From: Psychroflexus sediminis | Lineage (GTDB): Bacteria > Bacteroidota > Bacteroidia > Flavobacteriales > Flavobacteriaceae | Assembly (NCBI RefSeq): GCF_900099815.1 | Contig: NZ_FNCW01000012.1 | Location: 32,549 to 96,548 of the forward strand | DNA: 64,000 bases | Direction: 5' to 3' | In this document: piece by piece, positions 44,220 to 55,300 of the stretch | Layout of the letters: every line of letters begins with the position of its first letter | Numbering within the stretch: position 1 is the first letter of the stretch | The notes under the pieces: model-generated | What the model was told of the DNA's origin: nothing | The model's database searches: none | Seen by the model: only the letters and a program-made list of their open reading frames with translations | Position numbers and translations under genes: made by a program

Positions 44220-45092
44220 ATGGAATCACCTAAAAAAGACAAGCGAAAAATTAAGCAAAAGTTGCTTCATAAGTACCGGTTGGTGATCTTAAATGAAGAT
44301 ACATTTGAGGAAAGGTTATCTTTTCAGCTCTCAAAACTTAACGTGATTATTTTATCAACGATTTCAGCTTTACTACTGGTCTCTGGAACTGCGCTTTTGA
44401 TTGCGTTTACGCCCATTAGAGAATATATCCCCGGCTATTCATCAACAGCTTTAAAGAACAAAGCTACCCGGCTTACCCTTAAAGTGGATTCTTTGACAGC
44501 GGTAGTCAATCAAAATTCAACTTATTTTCGCTCCATAAGAAATGTACTTTCCGGGAAAGTGGATTCACTGGATATAGAACAAGTCTATTCTAACGAGAAA
44601 ACAACTCCTGTAGATGTTGATACTGTAAATTTATCAGCTTCGCAGCAGGATTCCATTTTAAGAGCCAAAGTAGAACAAGAAGATAAATACAGCTTATTGG
44701 AAAGGGCTACTTTCAATACGAATTTCACCTTGTTTCCCCCGGTTTCGGGTAGCATTTCGGAAGTCTATAATGCTGAAGAAAAGCATTATGCCATAGACAT
44801 CGTTACAGAAAAGAACGAGCCTGTAAAAGCCACACTAGATGGTACTGTGATCTTTGCGGAATGGACAGTAGAAACAGGTTATGTGATTATAATAGAACAT
44901 AATTTTGGACTGATTTCCGTTTATAAACATAATGCCTCTTTGTTAAAAAGTCAAGGAGACTTGGTGACCGCTGGAGAAGCCATAGCTGTGGTTGGCGATA
45001 CGGGGGAGTTTTCCTATGGTCCCCATTTACATTTTGAACTCTGGGTAGATGGATACCCTGTAAACCCCTCAGATTATATAAATTTCGAATAG
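44220..45092 (+). CDS. M23 family metallopeptidase (LytM-like), membrane-anchored
   Basis: A 290-residue protein with a basic cytoplasmic N-terminus, one membrane helix (about residues 41-62) and a periplasmic coiled segment, then a LytM domain. The zinc site is HYAIDIV (His and Asp) and HLHFELW near the end. M23 enzymes cut peptide cross-bridges in peptidoglycan or act as EnvC-like activators; here the ligands are intact, so an active enzyme is likely. First gene of a co-directional run; the GH3-like gene follows after 9 bp. Confidence 0.88.
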   Translation: MESPKKDKRKIKQKLLHKYRLVILNEDTFEERLSFQLSKLNVIILSTISALLLVSGTALLIAFTPIREYIPGYSSTALKNKATRLTLKVDSLTAVVNQNSTYFRSIRNVLSGKVDSLDIEQVYSNEKTTPVDVDTVNLSASQQDSILRAKVEQEDKYSLLERATFNTNFTLFPPVSGSISEVYNAEEKHYAIDIVTEKNEPVKATLDGTVIFAEWTVETGYVIIIEHNFGLISVYKHNASLLKSQGDLVTAGEAIAVVGDTGEFSYGPHLHFELWVDGYPVNPSDYINFE

Positions 45093-45101
45093 CTATCAGA
45101 T

Positions 45102-46592
45102 ATGTCATTAAAGTCATTTGCAGCAAAACTATTTGCAAAATACATCTCACATCAAATTCAAAGCTGGTCTTCTAGTCCCGAGGAAACGCAGTTAAAAGTT
45201 TTTCAAAAGCTTATTGATGAAGGAAAAAAAACCAAGTTTGGTCAAGATCATCAATTCGATACGATTAAAAGTTTTAAAGACTTTTTTGAGAAAGTTCCCC
45301 TTCGAGATTATGAAAGTTTAAAACCTTATGTGGATAGAGTGGTTGATGGTGAGGAAGATGTTCTGTGGCCAGGGAAACCTTTATATTTTGCTAAAACCTC
45401 TGGAACAACGAGCGGGTCAAAATATATTCCATTGACCAAAGCGTCTTTACCCAACCATACCAATGCCGCGAGAAATGCTATTCTTAGTTATATTGCAGAA
45501 ACGGGTCATTCTAGTTTCGTGGATGGTAAAATGATTTTCCTGCAAGGCAGTCCAGAATTAAAAGAGAAACATGGAATTTATTTTGGCAGACTTTCTGGAA
45601 TCGTGGCGCACTTTGTTCCTAATTATCTTCAGAAAAACAGGTTGCCAAGTTGGGAAACCAATGCTTTAGAGGATTGGGATAAAAAAATTAAAAATATAGT
45701 AGAAGAGACTTATAATCAGGATATGACAATCATAAGTGGAATTCCTTCCTGGGTTCAGACTTATTTTGAAAAACTTCATCAGAAAACAGGTAAAAGCATT
45801 TCAGAAATGTTCCCTAATTTACAACTTTTCATTTACGGCGGGGTCAACTACGAGCCTTACCGCTCAAAATTTGAAAATTTAATTGGTGGTTCTGTAGATA
45901 GTATTGAACTTTACCCCGCTTCAGAAGGGTTTTTTGCTTTTCAGGATTCTCAAAAGGAAGAAGGAATGCTTTTACAATTAAACTCTGGAATGTTTTACGA
46001 GTTCATCAAAACCGATGAATTTTTTGATGAAGATCCAAAAATTCATACCATTGGAGAGGTAGAGTTAGGCGTCAATTATGTCATGGTGGTATCTACAAAT
46101 GCAGGTTTATGGCGGTACAATGTTGGAGACACGGTTATGTTTACCAGCACAAAACCCTACCGCCTTAAAGTTTCAGGAAGAATTAAGCACTTTACTTCAG
46201 CTTTTGGGGAACACGTGATTGCGCAGGAAGTAGAGCAGTCTATTATAAAGGCTTCAGAAGAGTTTGACGTTCAAATCAATGAATTTACTGTAGCTCCCCA
46301 AATCAATCCGACAAAAGGATTACCCTATCACGAGTGGTTTGTTGAATTTGAAAAACACCCCGAAGACCTAAAGGCTTTTGCTCAAAGAATTGATGATTTG
46401 CTTCAAGAACAGAATTCATATTACAAAGACCTGAAAAAAGGGAACATGCTTAAATCGCTCGTCATCACTGAAGTTCCCAAAAATGGATTTCAAAATTATA
46501 TGAAATCTGTTGGAAAACTCGGAGGACAAAACAAAGTTCCAAGATTATCCAATGACAGGAAAATTGCAGACGAGCTGGAAAAACAAATTTAG
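45102..46592 (+). CDS. GH3-family acyl-acid-amido synthetase-like protein
   Basis: A 496-residue ATP-dependent adenylating enzyme of the GH3 family, named from plants where members join auxin or jasmonate to amino acids. Adenylation motifs seen: FAKTSGTTSGSKYIPLTK (ATP loop), IYGGVNYEPYR and ELYPASEGFFAFQD, then YVMVVSTNAGLWRYNVGDTV. Bacterial members are widespread in Bacteroidota and their substrates are largely unknown. It lies between an M23 peptidase and a conserved protein in the run leading to rml genes, so a role in the cell envelope is possible but unproven. Confidence 0.88.
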   Translation: MSLKSFAAKLFAKYISHQIQSWSSSPEETQLKVFQKLIDEGKKTKFGQDHQFDTIKSFKDFFEKVPLRDYESLKPYVDRVVDGEEDVLWPGKPLYFAKTSGTTSGSKYIPLTKASLPNHTNAARNAILSYIAETGHSSFVDGKMIFLQGSPELKEKHGIYFGRLSGIVAHFVPNYLQKNRLPSWETNALEDWDKKIKNIVEETYNQDMTIISGIPSWVQTYFEKLHQKTGKSISEMFPNLQLFIYGGVNYEPYRSKFENLIGGSVDSIELYPASEGFFAFQDSQKEEGMLLQLNSGMFYEFIKTDEFFDEDPKIHTIGEVELGVNYVMVVSTNAGLWRYNVGDTVMFTSTKPYRLKVSGRIKHFTSAFGEHVIAQEVEQSIIKASEEFDVQINEFTVAPQINPTKGLPYHEWFVEFEKHPEDLKAFAQRIDDLLQEQNSYYKDLKKGNMLKSLVITEVPKNGFQNYMKSVGKLGGQNKVPRLSNDRKIADELEKQI

Positions 46593-46614
46593 ATTAACGA
46601 TTAACAAAATAGAT

Positions 46615-48318
46615 ATGACAGAACCTTTAAATATTGGCAGAAATAGAGCACAGGAAAGTACAAATGCCATAGAGCGCATGTACATTACCATGAGACATCT
46701 TTTCATAAGAGGCTTTTATAAACCCATGGGGGTTTCTGGGGATACCTTGCGTGAAGCTCTGTTGACGCTAAGACCAGAAATTTATGGTACGATTGCGGAA
46801 TCTAAAGTCGAACTCAGCGGACTTCAGTACATCATTGAAAGGCTTCCGGAAGGCATTGAGGAATGCAGTTTTATCAACCTGACCAGCGATGAAGGGTATT
46901 CCAACTCTCATTTTAAACCCATCATTCCTCCAAAACGGAGAAGAAATTGTTACCGGATTGATGAGGAACAAATGAATATTGAAATTACACGAGGCCGATC
47001 TGAGATTTATGACATCCTGACTCACCTTACGTTTATGTTTATTGAATCTCATAAAATCATGCAGAATGTAGTGATCAATGAAGGTGGGCAAACGTCGAGA
47101 GATTGGGAAAAATTGAAAGCGGCAGTTTTGAAAGAAGGGGAATTAAATCAAAAAGAAAAGGAAATTGCGATCACGCATACCGCGAATATACTTGGAAGAA
47201 CTTTTGCTGAAATCAATCAGGTTTATGACAGGTTTGCAACGCCAAGCAATCCGCACAAATTTCTTTACCTTATTTATAGTTTAGGGAAACTAGCTATTCG
47301 TGAAGCTATTCATGGTGAAAAACGCGCCATTACCTTTAGTCCAATTGTTCGTGAACGACTCGGGCATCATATTCACGGAGAAGTCTGGGCCACAAACATC
47401 AAAAAAACCTTACACGAGCATGGGTTATTAAACAGAAAACTACATATCATCAGTGCCAATATGCATTCTGTGATGAATACGCTTTTCTCACCGATAGCTC
47501 TTAAAGATTTACTCAAAGAAAAATCCAATTTTCAAGTTTATGAACAACTGAGTAGTGCCAAAAATGAAGAACTGAGGCAGACGGTTATCAAAAAAGCCAA
47601 AGAAGAGGGAATGATTGTTCTTGATGATACAAGCGGCACTAACATAGACGTTCAAATTTTTGATCTTGCTAAATTGAGTCATTATAAAGGCGATAGTAAT
47701 CTTTATGGAAAAGAAGATGCACCAGTCATCATTGTGATGGACTATGCTTTTGGAGAACAAGCTTATGAAACCATGGATGAGCTGCTTAAGCCTTTCAGGG
47801 AAGGAGAGGATAAAGTGTATACCAATGTAGGCTCGATTTCAATTATGGGGAAAGCGGGTATTTTAGAAGGGGGAAAAGGAGACTTGATGATTCCTAACGC
47901 TCATTTGTTTGAAGGAACAGCAGATAATTACCCATTTCATAATGAATTAAAAAAATCTGATTTTGAAAATCAAGGTTTACGCGTTTATGATGGATCTATG
48001 GTTACCGTTTTGGGAACATCACTACAGAACAGAGATTTGCTGAAGTTTTTCCACGACTCTACATGGAATGTTATCGGTCTGGAAATGGAAGGAGCTCACT
48101 ACCAAAAAGCCATACAGGCTGCAGCCAAATTGAGGGGAAATATTTCTCCAGAAGTTAAATTAAGATATGCGTATTACGCCAGCGATAATCCCCTAGAAAC
48201 AGGAAGTACCCTGGCTTCGGGCGGATTAGGAACTGCCGGAGTGAAACCGACCTATTTAATCACCGAAAAAATATTAGAACAAATCTTCAACGATGTTGTT
48301 CAAAATTTAAAGGCCTAA
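46615..48318 (+). CDS. Conserved protein with nucleosidase-like C-terminus (DUF6909-like)
   Basis: A 567-residue cytoplasmic protein. ATG at 46615 (MTEPLNIGRNRAQES) is chosen; the frame is open upstream but that part overlaps the GH3-like gene. The N-terminal half is helical (NAIERMYITMRHLFIRGFYKP). The C-terminal half has phosphorylase/nucleosidase-like features: NVGSISIMGKAGILEGGKGD, LFEGTADNYPFHN and WNVIGLEMEGAHYQKAIQA, where the MEG motif recalls purine nucleoside phosphorylases and MTA/SAH nucleosidase. I recall this as a conserved Flavobacteriia family (DUF6909), but that name is not verified. It is 22 bp after the GH3-like gene and 3 bp before rmlB. Confidence 0.7.
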   Translation: MTEPLNIGRNRAQESTNAIERMYITMRHLFIRGFYKPMGVSGDTLREALLTLRPEIYGTIAESKVELSGLQYIIERLPEGIEECSFINLTSDEGYSNSHFKPIIPPKRRRNCYRIDEEQMNIEITRGRSEIYDILTHLTFMFIESHKIMQNVVINEGGQTSRDWEKLKAAVLKEGELNQKEKEIAITHTANILGRTFAEINQVYDRFATPSNPHKFLYLIYSLGKLAIREAIHGEKRAITFSPIVRERLGHHIHGEVWATNIKKTLHEHGLLNRKLHIISANMHSVMNTLFSPIALKDLLKEKSNFQVYEQLSSAKNEELRQTVIKKAKEEGMIVLDDTSGTNIDVQIFDLAKLSHYKGDSNLYGKEDAPVIIVMDYAFGEQAYETMDELLKPFREGEDKVYTNVGSISIMGKAGILEGGKGDLMIPNAHLFEGTADNYPFHNELKKSDFENQGLRVYDGSMVTVLGTSLQNRDLLKFFHDSTWNVIGLEMEGAHYQKAIQAAAKLRGNISPEVKLRYAYYASDNPLETGSTLASGGLGTAGVKPTYLITEKILEQIFNDVVQNLKA

Positions 48319-48321
48319 ATC

Positions 48322-49347
48322 ATGAAAAACATTCTTGTTACAGGAGGAGCCGGATTTATTGGATCCAATTTTTTAAACCTGTATGTACCTGAAAACAAAT
48401 ATCATTTTGTTAATCTAGATAAATTGACCTATGCTGGAAATTTGGACAACCTTCGGATTTCAGCGCATGAGAATTACACCTTTGTTGAAGGGGATATTTG
48501 TGATATTGAGCTTTTAAAAGCCTTATTTTCAAAATATAAATTTGAAAAAGTGATCCATTTTGCTGCAGAATCGCATGTGGATAATTCAATTACCAACCCC
48601 GATGCCTTTATAAAAACAAATATCACCGGAACTTTCAACTTGTTGCATCAGGCATATTTACTTTGGATGGGATCGCCTTTTAAATTCAGAACCGGATTTG
48701 AAAACTCGAGATTTCTCCATGTGTCCACCGATGAGGTTTATGGTACTTTAGAAGATGATAAAAGCTTATTTACGGAGGAAACTCCTTATGCCCCAAACAG
48801 TCCATATAGCGCTTCAAAAGCTTCATCAGATATGATTGCCAGGAGTTATTTTCACACCTATGGTTTTCCAGTGATTACAACCAACTGTTCCAATAATTAT
48901 GGCCCTCATCAGCATGATGAGAAACTGATTCCTACCATCATTCGAAAAGCTATCCAAAAGCAGCCAATACCTATTTATGGTGATGGTAAAAATGTGAGAG
49001 ACTGGTTGTATGTAGAGGATCATTGCAAAGGAATAGACATCGCTATACATTCTGGAAAGCTTGGGGGAACTTATAATATTGGAGGTAAAAACGAGCGGCA
49101 AAATATTTATATCGCTACCAGAATTTGTGAACTTTTAGATGAGTTGAAACCAGATCAAGCGCCTCATAAAGAGTTGATAGAATACGTCACCGACAGACCT
49201 GGCCATGATTTCCGTTATGCGATAGATGCTTCCAAAATAGAAAACCAACTGGGGTGGAAAGCTGATGAAACTTTTGAAACAGGCATTAAAAAAACAGTGA
49301 AATGGTATCTTGCAAAATATAACCAATATCAGAATTCATACTTATGA
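48322..49347 (+). CDS. rfbB: dTDP-glucose 4,6-dehydratase
   Basis: A 341-residue extended SDR enzyme, second step of dTDP-L-rhamnose synthesis. The NAD motif is [14 protein letters not shown] (residues 7-20), [12 protein letters not shown], the catalytic stretch STDEVYGTL and [11 protein letters not shown] (Tyr and Lys), and [17 protein letters not shown]; all are the standard RmlB blocks. Its stop overlaps the rmlA start by 4 bp. Together rmlB-A-C-D give the full path from glucose-1-phosphate to dTDP-rhamnose for surface polysaccharide or glycoprotein glycans. Confidence 0.96.
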   Translation: MKNILVTGGAGFIGSNFLNLYVPENKYHFVNLDKLTYAGNLDNLRISAHENYTFVEGDICDIELLKALFSKYKFEKVIHFAAESHVDNSITNPDAFIKTNITGTFNLLHQAYLLWMGSPFKFRTGFENSRFLHVSTDEVYGTLEDDKSLFTEETPYAPNSPYSASKASSDMIARSYFHTYGFPVITTNCSNNYGPHQHDEKLIPTIIRKAIQKQPIPIYGDGKNVRDWLYVEDHCKGIDIAIHSGKLGGTYNIGGKNERQNIYIATRICELLDELKPDQAPHKELIEYVTDRPGHDFRYAIDASKIENQLGWKADETFETGIKKTVKWYLAKYNQYQNSYL

Positions 49348-50198
49348 AAGGAATTGTTTTAGCAGGAGGATCAGGCACCCGTCTTCATCCCTTAACGCTT
49401 GCAGTAAGTAAGCAATTAATGCCTATCTACGATAAGCCGATGATTTATTATCCTTTGTCAACCCTAATGTCAGCCGGAATACGCGAAATTTTGATCATTT
49501 CAACCCCTAATGATTTACCGCTTTTTGAAAAGCTTCTTGGAGATGGCTCTGCTTTGGGATGCCGATTTGAATATGCAGTTCAGGCCGAACCCAATGGATT
49601 AGCCGAAGCGTTTATCATCGGAGAAGACTTTATAGGAACCGACAAGGTAGCCTTGATACTCGGTGATAATATCTTCTATGGAACGGGTTTAGATCAATTG
49701 TTACAAGACAATACCAATCCTGATGGCGGTATTATTTACGCGTATCATGTTCACGATCCGGAACGTTATGGTGTTGTAGATTTTGATAGCAACGGGCAAG
49801 TGATTTCTATTGAAGAAAAACCGAAACAGCCTAAGTCGAATTACGCCGTGCCTGGCATTTATTTCTACGATAATGATGTCGTAGGTATGGCCAAATCCAT
49901 CAAGCCAAGTGAACGCGGAGAACTAGAAATTACCGATGTGAATAATGCCTATCTCGAAAAAGGAAAACTGAGTGTCAGTATTTTAGACAAAGGCACAGCC
50001 TGGTTGGATACAGGCACGTTCAATTCACTGATGCAGGCATCTCAATTTGTTGAGGTCATAGAAGAACGCCAGGGCCTTAAGATTGGCTCCATTGAAGAAA
50101 CAGCTTGTAGAATGGGCTTTATTTCAAAGGAGCAACTTCAAAAAATCACAGCGCCTTTTTTGAAAAGCGGCTATGCTAAAAATATAAATCCAAAGTAA
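49344..50198 (+). CDS. rfbA: Glucose-1-phosphate thymidylyltransferase
   Basis: The 284-residue first enzyme of dTDP-rhamnose synthesis. The nucleotide-binding motif [51 protein letters not shown] and [17 protein letters not shown] are the RmlA blocks. It starts within the last codons of rmlB (4-bp overlap) and ends directly before rmlC. Confidence 0.96.
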   Translation: MKGIVLAGGSGTRLHPLTLAVSKQLMPIYDKPMIYYPLSTLMSAGIREILIISTPNDLPLFEKLLGDGSALGCRFEYAVQAEPNGLAEAFIIGEDFIGTDKVALILGDNIFYGTGLDQLLQDNTNPDGGIIYAYHVHDPERYGVVDFDSNGQVISIEEKPKQPKSNYAVPGIYFYDNDVVGMAKSIKPSERGELEITDVNNAYLEKGKLSVSILDKGTAWLDTGTFNSLMQASQFVEVIEERQGLKIGSIEETACRMGFISKEQLQKITAPFLKSGYAKNINPK

Positions 50199-50747
50199 AT
50201 GACAGTAAAGCAATCGCCACTCAAAGACTGTTTTGTTATTGAACCCAAAGTGTTCAAAGACGAACGTGGAAGTTTCTTTGAGAGTTTTAACCAAAAAACA
50301 TTTAAAAAAAATACAGGCTTAGATATTGAATTTGTTCAGGACAATCAGTCTATTTCACAATATGGTACTATTCGTGGTCTTCATTTTCAAACGGGAGACT
50401 TTGCTCAGGCCAAATTGATACGCGTTGCAAAAGGAGAAGTGCTCGATGTGGTAGTGGATATGAGACCAGATTCCATTACATATCTCAAGCAGTTCAGTTA
50501 TATATTGACAGGCGAAAACAATCATCAACTCTTTGTGCCAAGAGGATTTGCACACGGTTTTGCTTCCCTTTCAGATGATGTTATTTTTGTTTACAAATGT
50601 GATAATTACTACGATAAAGCTTCAGAAAGCGGCATTTTATTCAAGGATGAAACCTTGAATATAGATTGGAAAATTCCGAAGAAAGATCAAATTGTTTCAG
50701 AAAAAGATCAAAATTTACCGACACTTGAAACCTTTTTAAGTTTATGA
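50199..50747 (+). CDS. rfbC: dTDP-4-dehydrorhamnose 3,5-epimerase
   Basis: A 182-residue cupin epimerase, third step of the path. VFKDERGSFFESFN, QDNQSISQYGTIRGLHFQ (active-site His), AKLIRVAKGEVLDVVVDMR and FVPRGFAHGFASL are the RmlC hallmarks. It starts directly after the rmlA stop without any gap and overlaps rmlD by 4 bp. Confidence 0.95.
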   Translation: MTVKQSPLKDCFVIEPKVFKDERGSFFESFNQKTFKKNTGLDIEFVQDNQSISQYGTIRGLHFQTGDFAQAKLIRVAKGEVLDVVVDMRPDSITYLKQFSYILTGENNHQLFVPRGFAHGFASLSDDVIFVYKCDNYYDKASESGILFKDETLNIDWKIPKKDQIVSEKDQNLPTLETFLSL

Positions 50748-51595
50748 AAGTTTTAGTCACCGGTGCCAATGGTCAACTGGGAAAATGCCTTCAAAAGCAT
50801 TCCAAACCCCTTACTGAAATCAAGTTTTTGTTCGAAACATCCCAGACTTTGGATATCACTTCAGAAGAAACAGTAAAGGCTTATTTCAAAGAGCACCAGC
50901 CGGATTTTTGTATCAACTGTGCTGCTTATACCAATGTAGAAGCAGCTGAAGATGAAGAAAACCTGGCATTTCAGGTGAATTCTGAAGCGGTGAAATCACT
51001 GTCCAGACTTTGCGATAGTTACCATACCAAACTCGTTCATATCTCTACGGATTATGTCTTCGACGGCCTAAAACATAGTCCATATCTGGAAAAAGATTCA
51101 GTAAAACCCATCAATATTTATGGAGCGTCCAAGCTCCAGGGCGAACAAATGGTTTCAGAACATATGCATGCTTATTTTATCCTTAGAACTAGCTGGCTGT
51201 ATTCTGAATTTGGTCATAATTTCTTCAATACCATTCTAAAAAAAGCTGATGACCGGGTAGAGCTCCGTATCACTACTGAACAAATTGGGACGCCAACAAA
51301 TGCGAATGATTTAGCAGAAATGATTCTGAATTTGATAACAGCGGATTCTAATGCGTTTGGGCTTTACCATTTTAGTAACACCGGAGAAGCCACCTGGTAT
51401 GATTTCGCCAGATTGATTTTGGAAGAAAAACAGCTTGAGAATGAAGTGAGTCTAAAAGCCACCTTTTCTTATCCCACTAAGGCTAAACGTCCAAAATTTA
51501 GCGTTTTGGACAAATCGAAAGTTGAAGCTACATTCCAAACTAAAATTCCGCATTGGAGAGAAAGCCTCGTCGGTTTATTGAAGGAAGGGGAGTAG
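50744..51595 (+). CDS. rfbD: dTDP-4-dehydrorhamnose reductase
   Basis: The 283-residue final reductase of dTDP-rhamnose synthesis. NAD(P) motif TGANGQLGKCLQ (residues 6-17), NCAAYTNVEAAEDE, ISTDYVFDG, and the active-site YGASKLQGE and LRTSWLYSEFGHNF. Last gene of the run that starts at 44220; no terminator is obvious, and a repeat-rich gap follows. Confidence 0.95.
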   Translation: MKVLVTGANGQLGKCLQKHSKPLTEIKFLFETSQTLDITSEETVKAYFKEHQPDFCINCAAYTNVEAAEDEENLAFQVNSEAVKSLSRLCDSYHTKLVHISTDYVFDGLKHSPYLEKDSVKPINIYGASKLQGEQMVSEHMHAYFILRTSWLYSEFGHNFFNTILKKADDRVELRITTEQIGTPTNANDLAEMILNLITADSNAFGLYHFSNTGEATWYDFARLILEEKQLENEVSLKATFSYPTKAKRPKFSVLDKSKVEATFQTKIPHWRESLVGLLKEGE

Positions 51596-51766
51596 ATATT
51601 AGAAGTCAGATATTAGAAGTATGAAAGAGAAAAAGAGAATAGAAAAAAGAGAATAGAAAAAAAGCTAGGAGTCAAGAACCTTGGGGCATGACAGATTTGA
51701 AATTCAGTAGTTTGTGATTAAGTGAGTTATTGAGGTTTTAGGGTATAGGAGGGATAAATTTTATAC

Positions 51767-51860
51767 TGTCATTCCGACAGAGAAGCCTTTTTGCTTCGAC
51801 GAGGAATCTTTTGGTTTAAGTAATTAGAGATTCATCAGTCGCTGAAAAAGCTCCTTCCTA
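51767..51860. repeat. Palindrome-type repeat (TCATTCCGA family)
   Basis: Begins TGTCATTCCGACAG, includes TTGCTTCGACGAGGAATC and ends AGATTCATCAGTCGCTG, CTCCTTC. The two ends are roughly inverted, as in common Bacteroidota intergenic elements. The right part recurs at 52112-52218, where it ends CTCCTTCTGAATGACAG. The gap 51596-52374 otherwise holds AT-rich filler repeats (AATTCAGTAG, GAGTTATTGAGG, TTTTAGG) and no credible gene. Confidence 0.6.
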
Positions 51861-52028
51861 ACTAAAGCAAGCAGGATGATTGATAGATTCAAAAATCAGT
51901 GTTCTGTATTCGATATTCAGTAGTTGGTGAGTCTTTGAGTTACTGAGGATTTAGATGGTAGGGAATAACACAATAACTTTAAAATACGGTGTTTCGTATT
52001 CGATATTCAGTATTCACAAGTTTTGAGT

Positions 52029-52098
52029 TGTGTCCTGTTAGGGACTCTATATCGGTAAAAACTAATGCGTCACTTATCCAGCGTGCCGTTAGGTACGC
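52029..52098. repeat. Solo half-site of the GTTA-hairpin repeat
   Basis: Hairpin A (GTGTCCTGTTAGGGAC, then TCTATATCGGTAAAA) and hairpin B with a 7-bp stem (GCGTGCCGTTAGGTACGC), with no inverted partner. It lies directly beside the second copy of the TCATTCCGA-family repeat, apparently replacing its left part. Confidence 0.7.
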
Positions 52099-52341
52099 CC
52101 CTCTGATTTTGGGTTTTGCTTCGACAAGCCTGCCTGCGTTTCCTTTAAAAGGCAGGGAATTTTTTGTTAAGTAATGAGAGATTCATCAGTCGCTGAAAAA
52201 GCTCCTTCTGAATGACAGATTTGAAATTCAGTAGTTGTGAGTAAGTGATTTATTGAGGTTTTAGGTTACAGGAGTGATAAATTTTTAATTCAACATTCAG
52301 TGTTACGTGTTTGGTATTTCCCTTTTGGGGGTGAGTGCATA

Positions 52342-52371
52342 ACTCCCCTCCTTGGGAGGGGCTGGGGGAGG
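52342..52371. repeat. GC-rich hairpin, second copy
   Basis: CTCCCCTCCTTGGGAGGGG followed by CTGGGGGAG, nearly the same as the right half of 24952-25007. It lies just after the mfd stop and may act as its transcript end. Confidence 0.65.
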
Positions 52372-52374
52372 AAT

Positions 52375-55300
52375 TCAGGAGCCTTTAGCTGTTTCCTTAT
52401 GCTCCAGCGGTTGTAGTAATTCCAAAGCTTTATCCACAGACTTTACATGATCGAAGGTCAGGAGCAGGCGCAACCCATTTCTGGTTTGTTTCTCCTTCAT
52501 CTGGCACTTTCTGGGATGGGATTGAACGTACTGCAGAATTTCTTTAAATCGGCTTGAATTATAAAATCCAGAGTCCTGGTTGGATAGAAAGTAGCCAATC
52601 ATTTTATCTTTTTTCAAGACTAATTTTTCCAATCCGGCACTTGCTGCAATCCATTTTAAGCGAACGCTATTGACCAAATCCTGAGCTTCTTTAGGCAAGT
52701 CACCAAACCTGTCTTTCAATTCTTTTTCAAAGTTTCGAAGACCCGCTTCGTCTTCAATTGTGTTCAGTTTTGTATATAAACTCAGGCGTTCTTTGATGCT
52801 ATTGATATAATCATCCGGGAATAGAATTTCAAAATCAGTATCGATTTGAGCATCTTTTACAAAGACTTTATCCTCTTCACTTTCTTGGTCCTGATATACA
52901 GATTTGAATTCGTTTTCTTTCAATTCCTGAATGGCTTCGTTCAGAATTTTTTGATAGGTATCAAATCCAATATCGCTGATGAATCCACTTTGTTCACCCC
53001 CTAGTAAATCTCCGGCACCGCGAATTTCGAGATCTTTCATAGCGATGTTGATTCCGCTTCCCAAATCGGAAAACTGTTCGAGAGCTGTCAGGCGTTTTCT
53101 GGCATCATCGGTCATCATGGTGAGAGGAGGGGTAATCAAATAACAAAAGGCTTTCTTATTGCTTCGTCCCACGCGACCACGCATCTGATGAAGATCGGAC
53201 ATGCCGAAATTATTGGCATCATTGATCAAAATCGTATTGGCATTAGTGACATCAAGACCGCTTTCTATAATGGTGGTAGAGACCAAAACGTCAAACTCAT
53301 TGTTCATGAATTTCAACATTAACTGCTCCAGTTTTTTCCCTTCCATCTGTCCATGACCAATGCCTATTTTGGCATCGGGAACCAGGCGCTGAATCAAGCC
53401 TGCGACTTCCTGAATGTTTTCTATTCTGTTGTTGATAAAGAACACCTGCCCTCCTCTTTGGATTTCGTAAGACACGGCATCTCTGATCTGATCTTCAGAA
53501 AACCGGATCACGTGCGTTTCTATAGGGTAACGGTTCGGTGGTGGCGTTTTGATGGTCGATAAGTCTCTTGCCGCCATCAGGCTAAACTGAAGCGTTCTGG
53601 GGATAGGGGTGGCCGTGAGCGTAAGCGTATCTACATTGGCTTTGATGGTTTTCAATTTATCTTTTACAGAAACCCCAAATTTCTGTTCCTCATCGATAAT
53701 CAAAAGCCCGAGGTCCTTAAATTTAACCGCTTTATTGACCAGTTGATGGGTGCCAATCACGATATCTACACTTCCGTTTTCCAGGCCTTCCAAAACCGTG
53801 CGACGCTCTTTGGCCGTTCGAAATCTGTTGAGGTAATCCACAGTCACAGGGAATTCGGATAAACGTTCAGAAAAGGTTTTGTGATGCTGAAAGGCGAGAA
53901 TGGTAGTTGGCACCAGTACAGCAACCTGTTTTCCGTTGTCTACTGCCTTAAAAGCAGCCCGAATGGCAACTTCCGTTTTTCCGAAACCGACATCTCCACA
54001 CACCAGCCGATCCATGGGTTGTTCTTTTTCCATGTCGCTTTTCACATCCTGTGTGGCTGTGCTCTGGTCCGGGGTATCTTCATAGATAAAAGAAGCCTCC
54101 AGCTCATGTTGCAGATAAGAATCGGGGCCGTATTGAAAGCCTTTTTCAAGTCTTCGCTTAGCATAGAGTTTTATCAAGTCAAAGGCGACTTTCTTGACCC
54201 TGGCTTTGGTTTTTTTCTTTAGGCTTTTCCAGGCTTTGCTCCCTAATTTATAAACCTGAGGCGGCTTCCCATCTTTACCGTTGAATTTTGAAATCTTATG
54301 CAAAGAATGAATGCTGAGGTAAAGAATATCTCTGTCCCCGTAAATCAATTTTACGGCTTCCTGCATTTTCCCTTCCACATCAATTTTTTGGAGTCCGCCG
54401 AATTTTCCAATACCGTGGTCGATGTGAGTGACATAATCCCCGATTTCAAGACTGGTTAATTCCTTAAGCGTGATGGCTTGTTTTTTGGCGTAGCCATTTT
54501 TCAAATGGAACTTGTGATAACGGTCAAAAATTTGATGATCGGTATAGCAAACCAGCTTATTGACTTCGTCGATAAACCCCTCATGCATGGAAAGGACAAG
54601 CGTTTTATAATGCACTTCCTGGTCCTGATCTTCAAAAATATCCTTGAATCGTTTCGCCTGCTGATCGCTTGTGCAAAGAATACAATTTTCGTAGCCTTTT
54701 TCGTGCTTAGCATTCAGGTCTTCCATCAGCAAATCGAATTTCTTATTGAAAGAAGGCTGTGGGCTCGTTGGATAACTAATAGTCTGATCGGGCTTCAAAA
54801 AAGCCTGAGTTCCAAATTCAACAAGGCTGAAGTTCAGGAGTTGTTTTTTCAAAAGAGAACCATCACAGAAAAGCTCGCTGGGTTTGCTGTGTTTGATTTC
54901 GGCAGAAAGTCCAGAAAAGGCTTTTTCAGCTTTACCAAAAAGATCATCTATAGTCTGACAAAGCACATCCATATTTTTCACAAATACGGTAGTGGAGTTG
55001 CTGATATAGTCCAAAAAGCTTTCTCTTACCTCATCCAGCTGCTTTTTTTCAACATTGGGCATGATATCGATTCGCTTTTTCTGCTTAGTCGATAATTGCG
55101 TTTCCACATCAAATGCCCGAATACTGTCTACTTCATCCCCAAAGAATTCTATGCGGTAAGGCTCGTCATTACTGAAGGAAAAGACATCAATAATTCCACC
55201 TCTTACGGAAAATTCGCCGGGTTCGGTTACGAAGTCTACGCGTTTAAACCTATATTCAAAAAGTACTTCGTTGACAAAATCCAGTGAGAGTTCGTCGTTC

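Noticed and set aside
51989..52174. 61-codon open frame on the plus strand
   Set aside because: It crosses three different repeat pieces (filler, hairpin half-site, TCATTCCGA family) and has no start signals.
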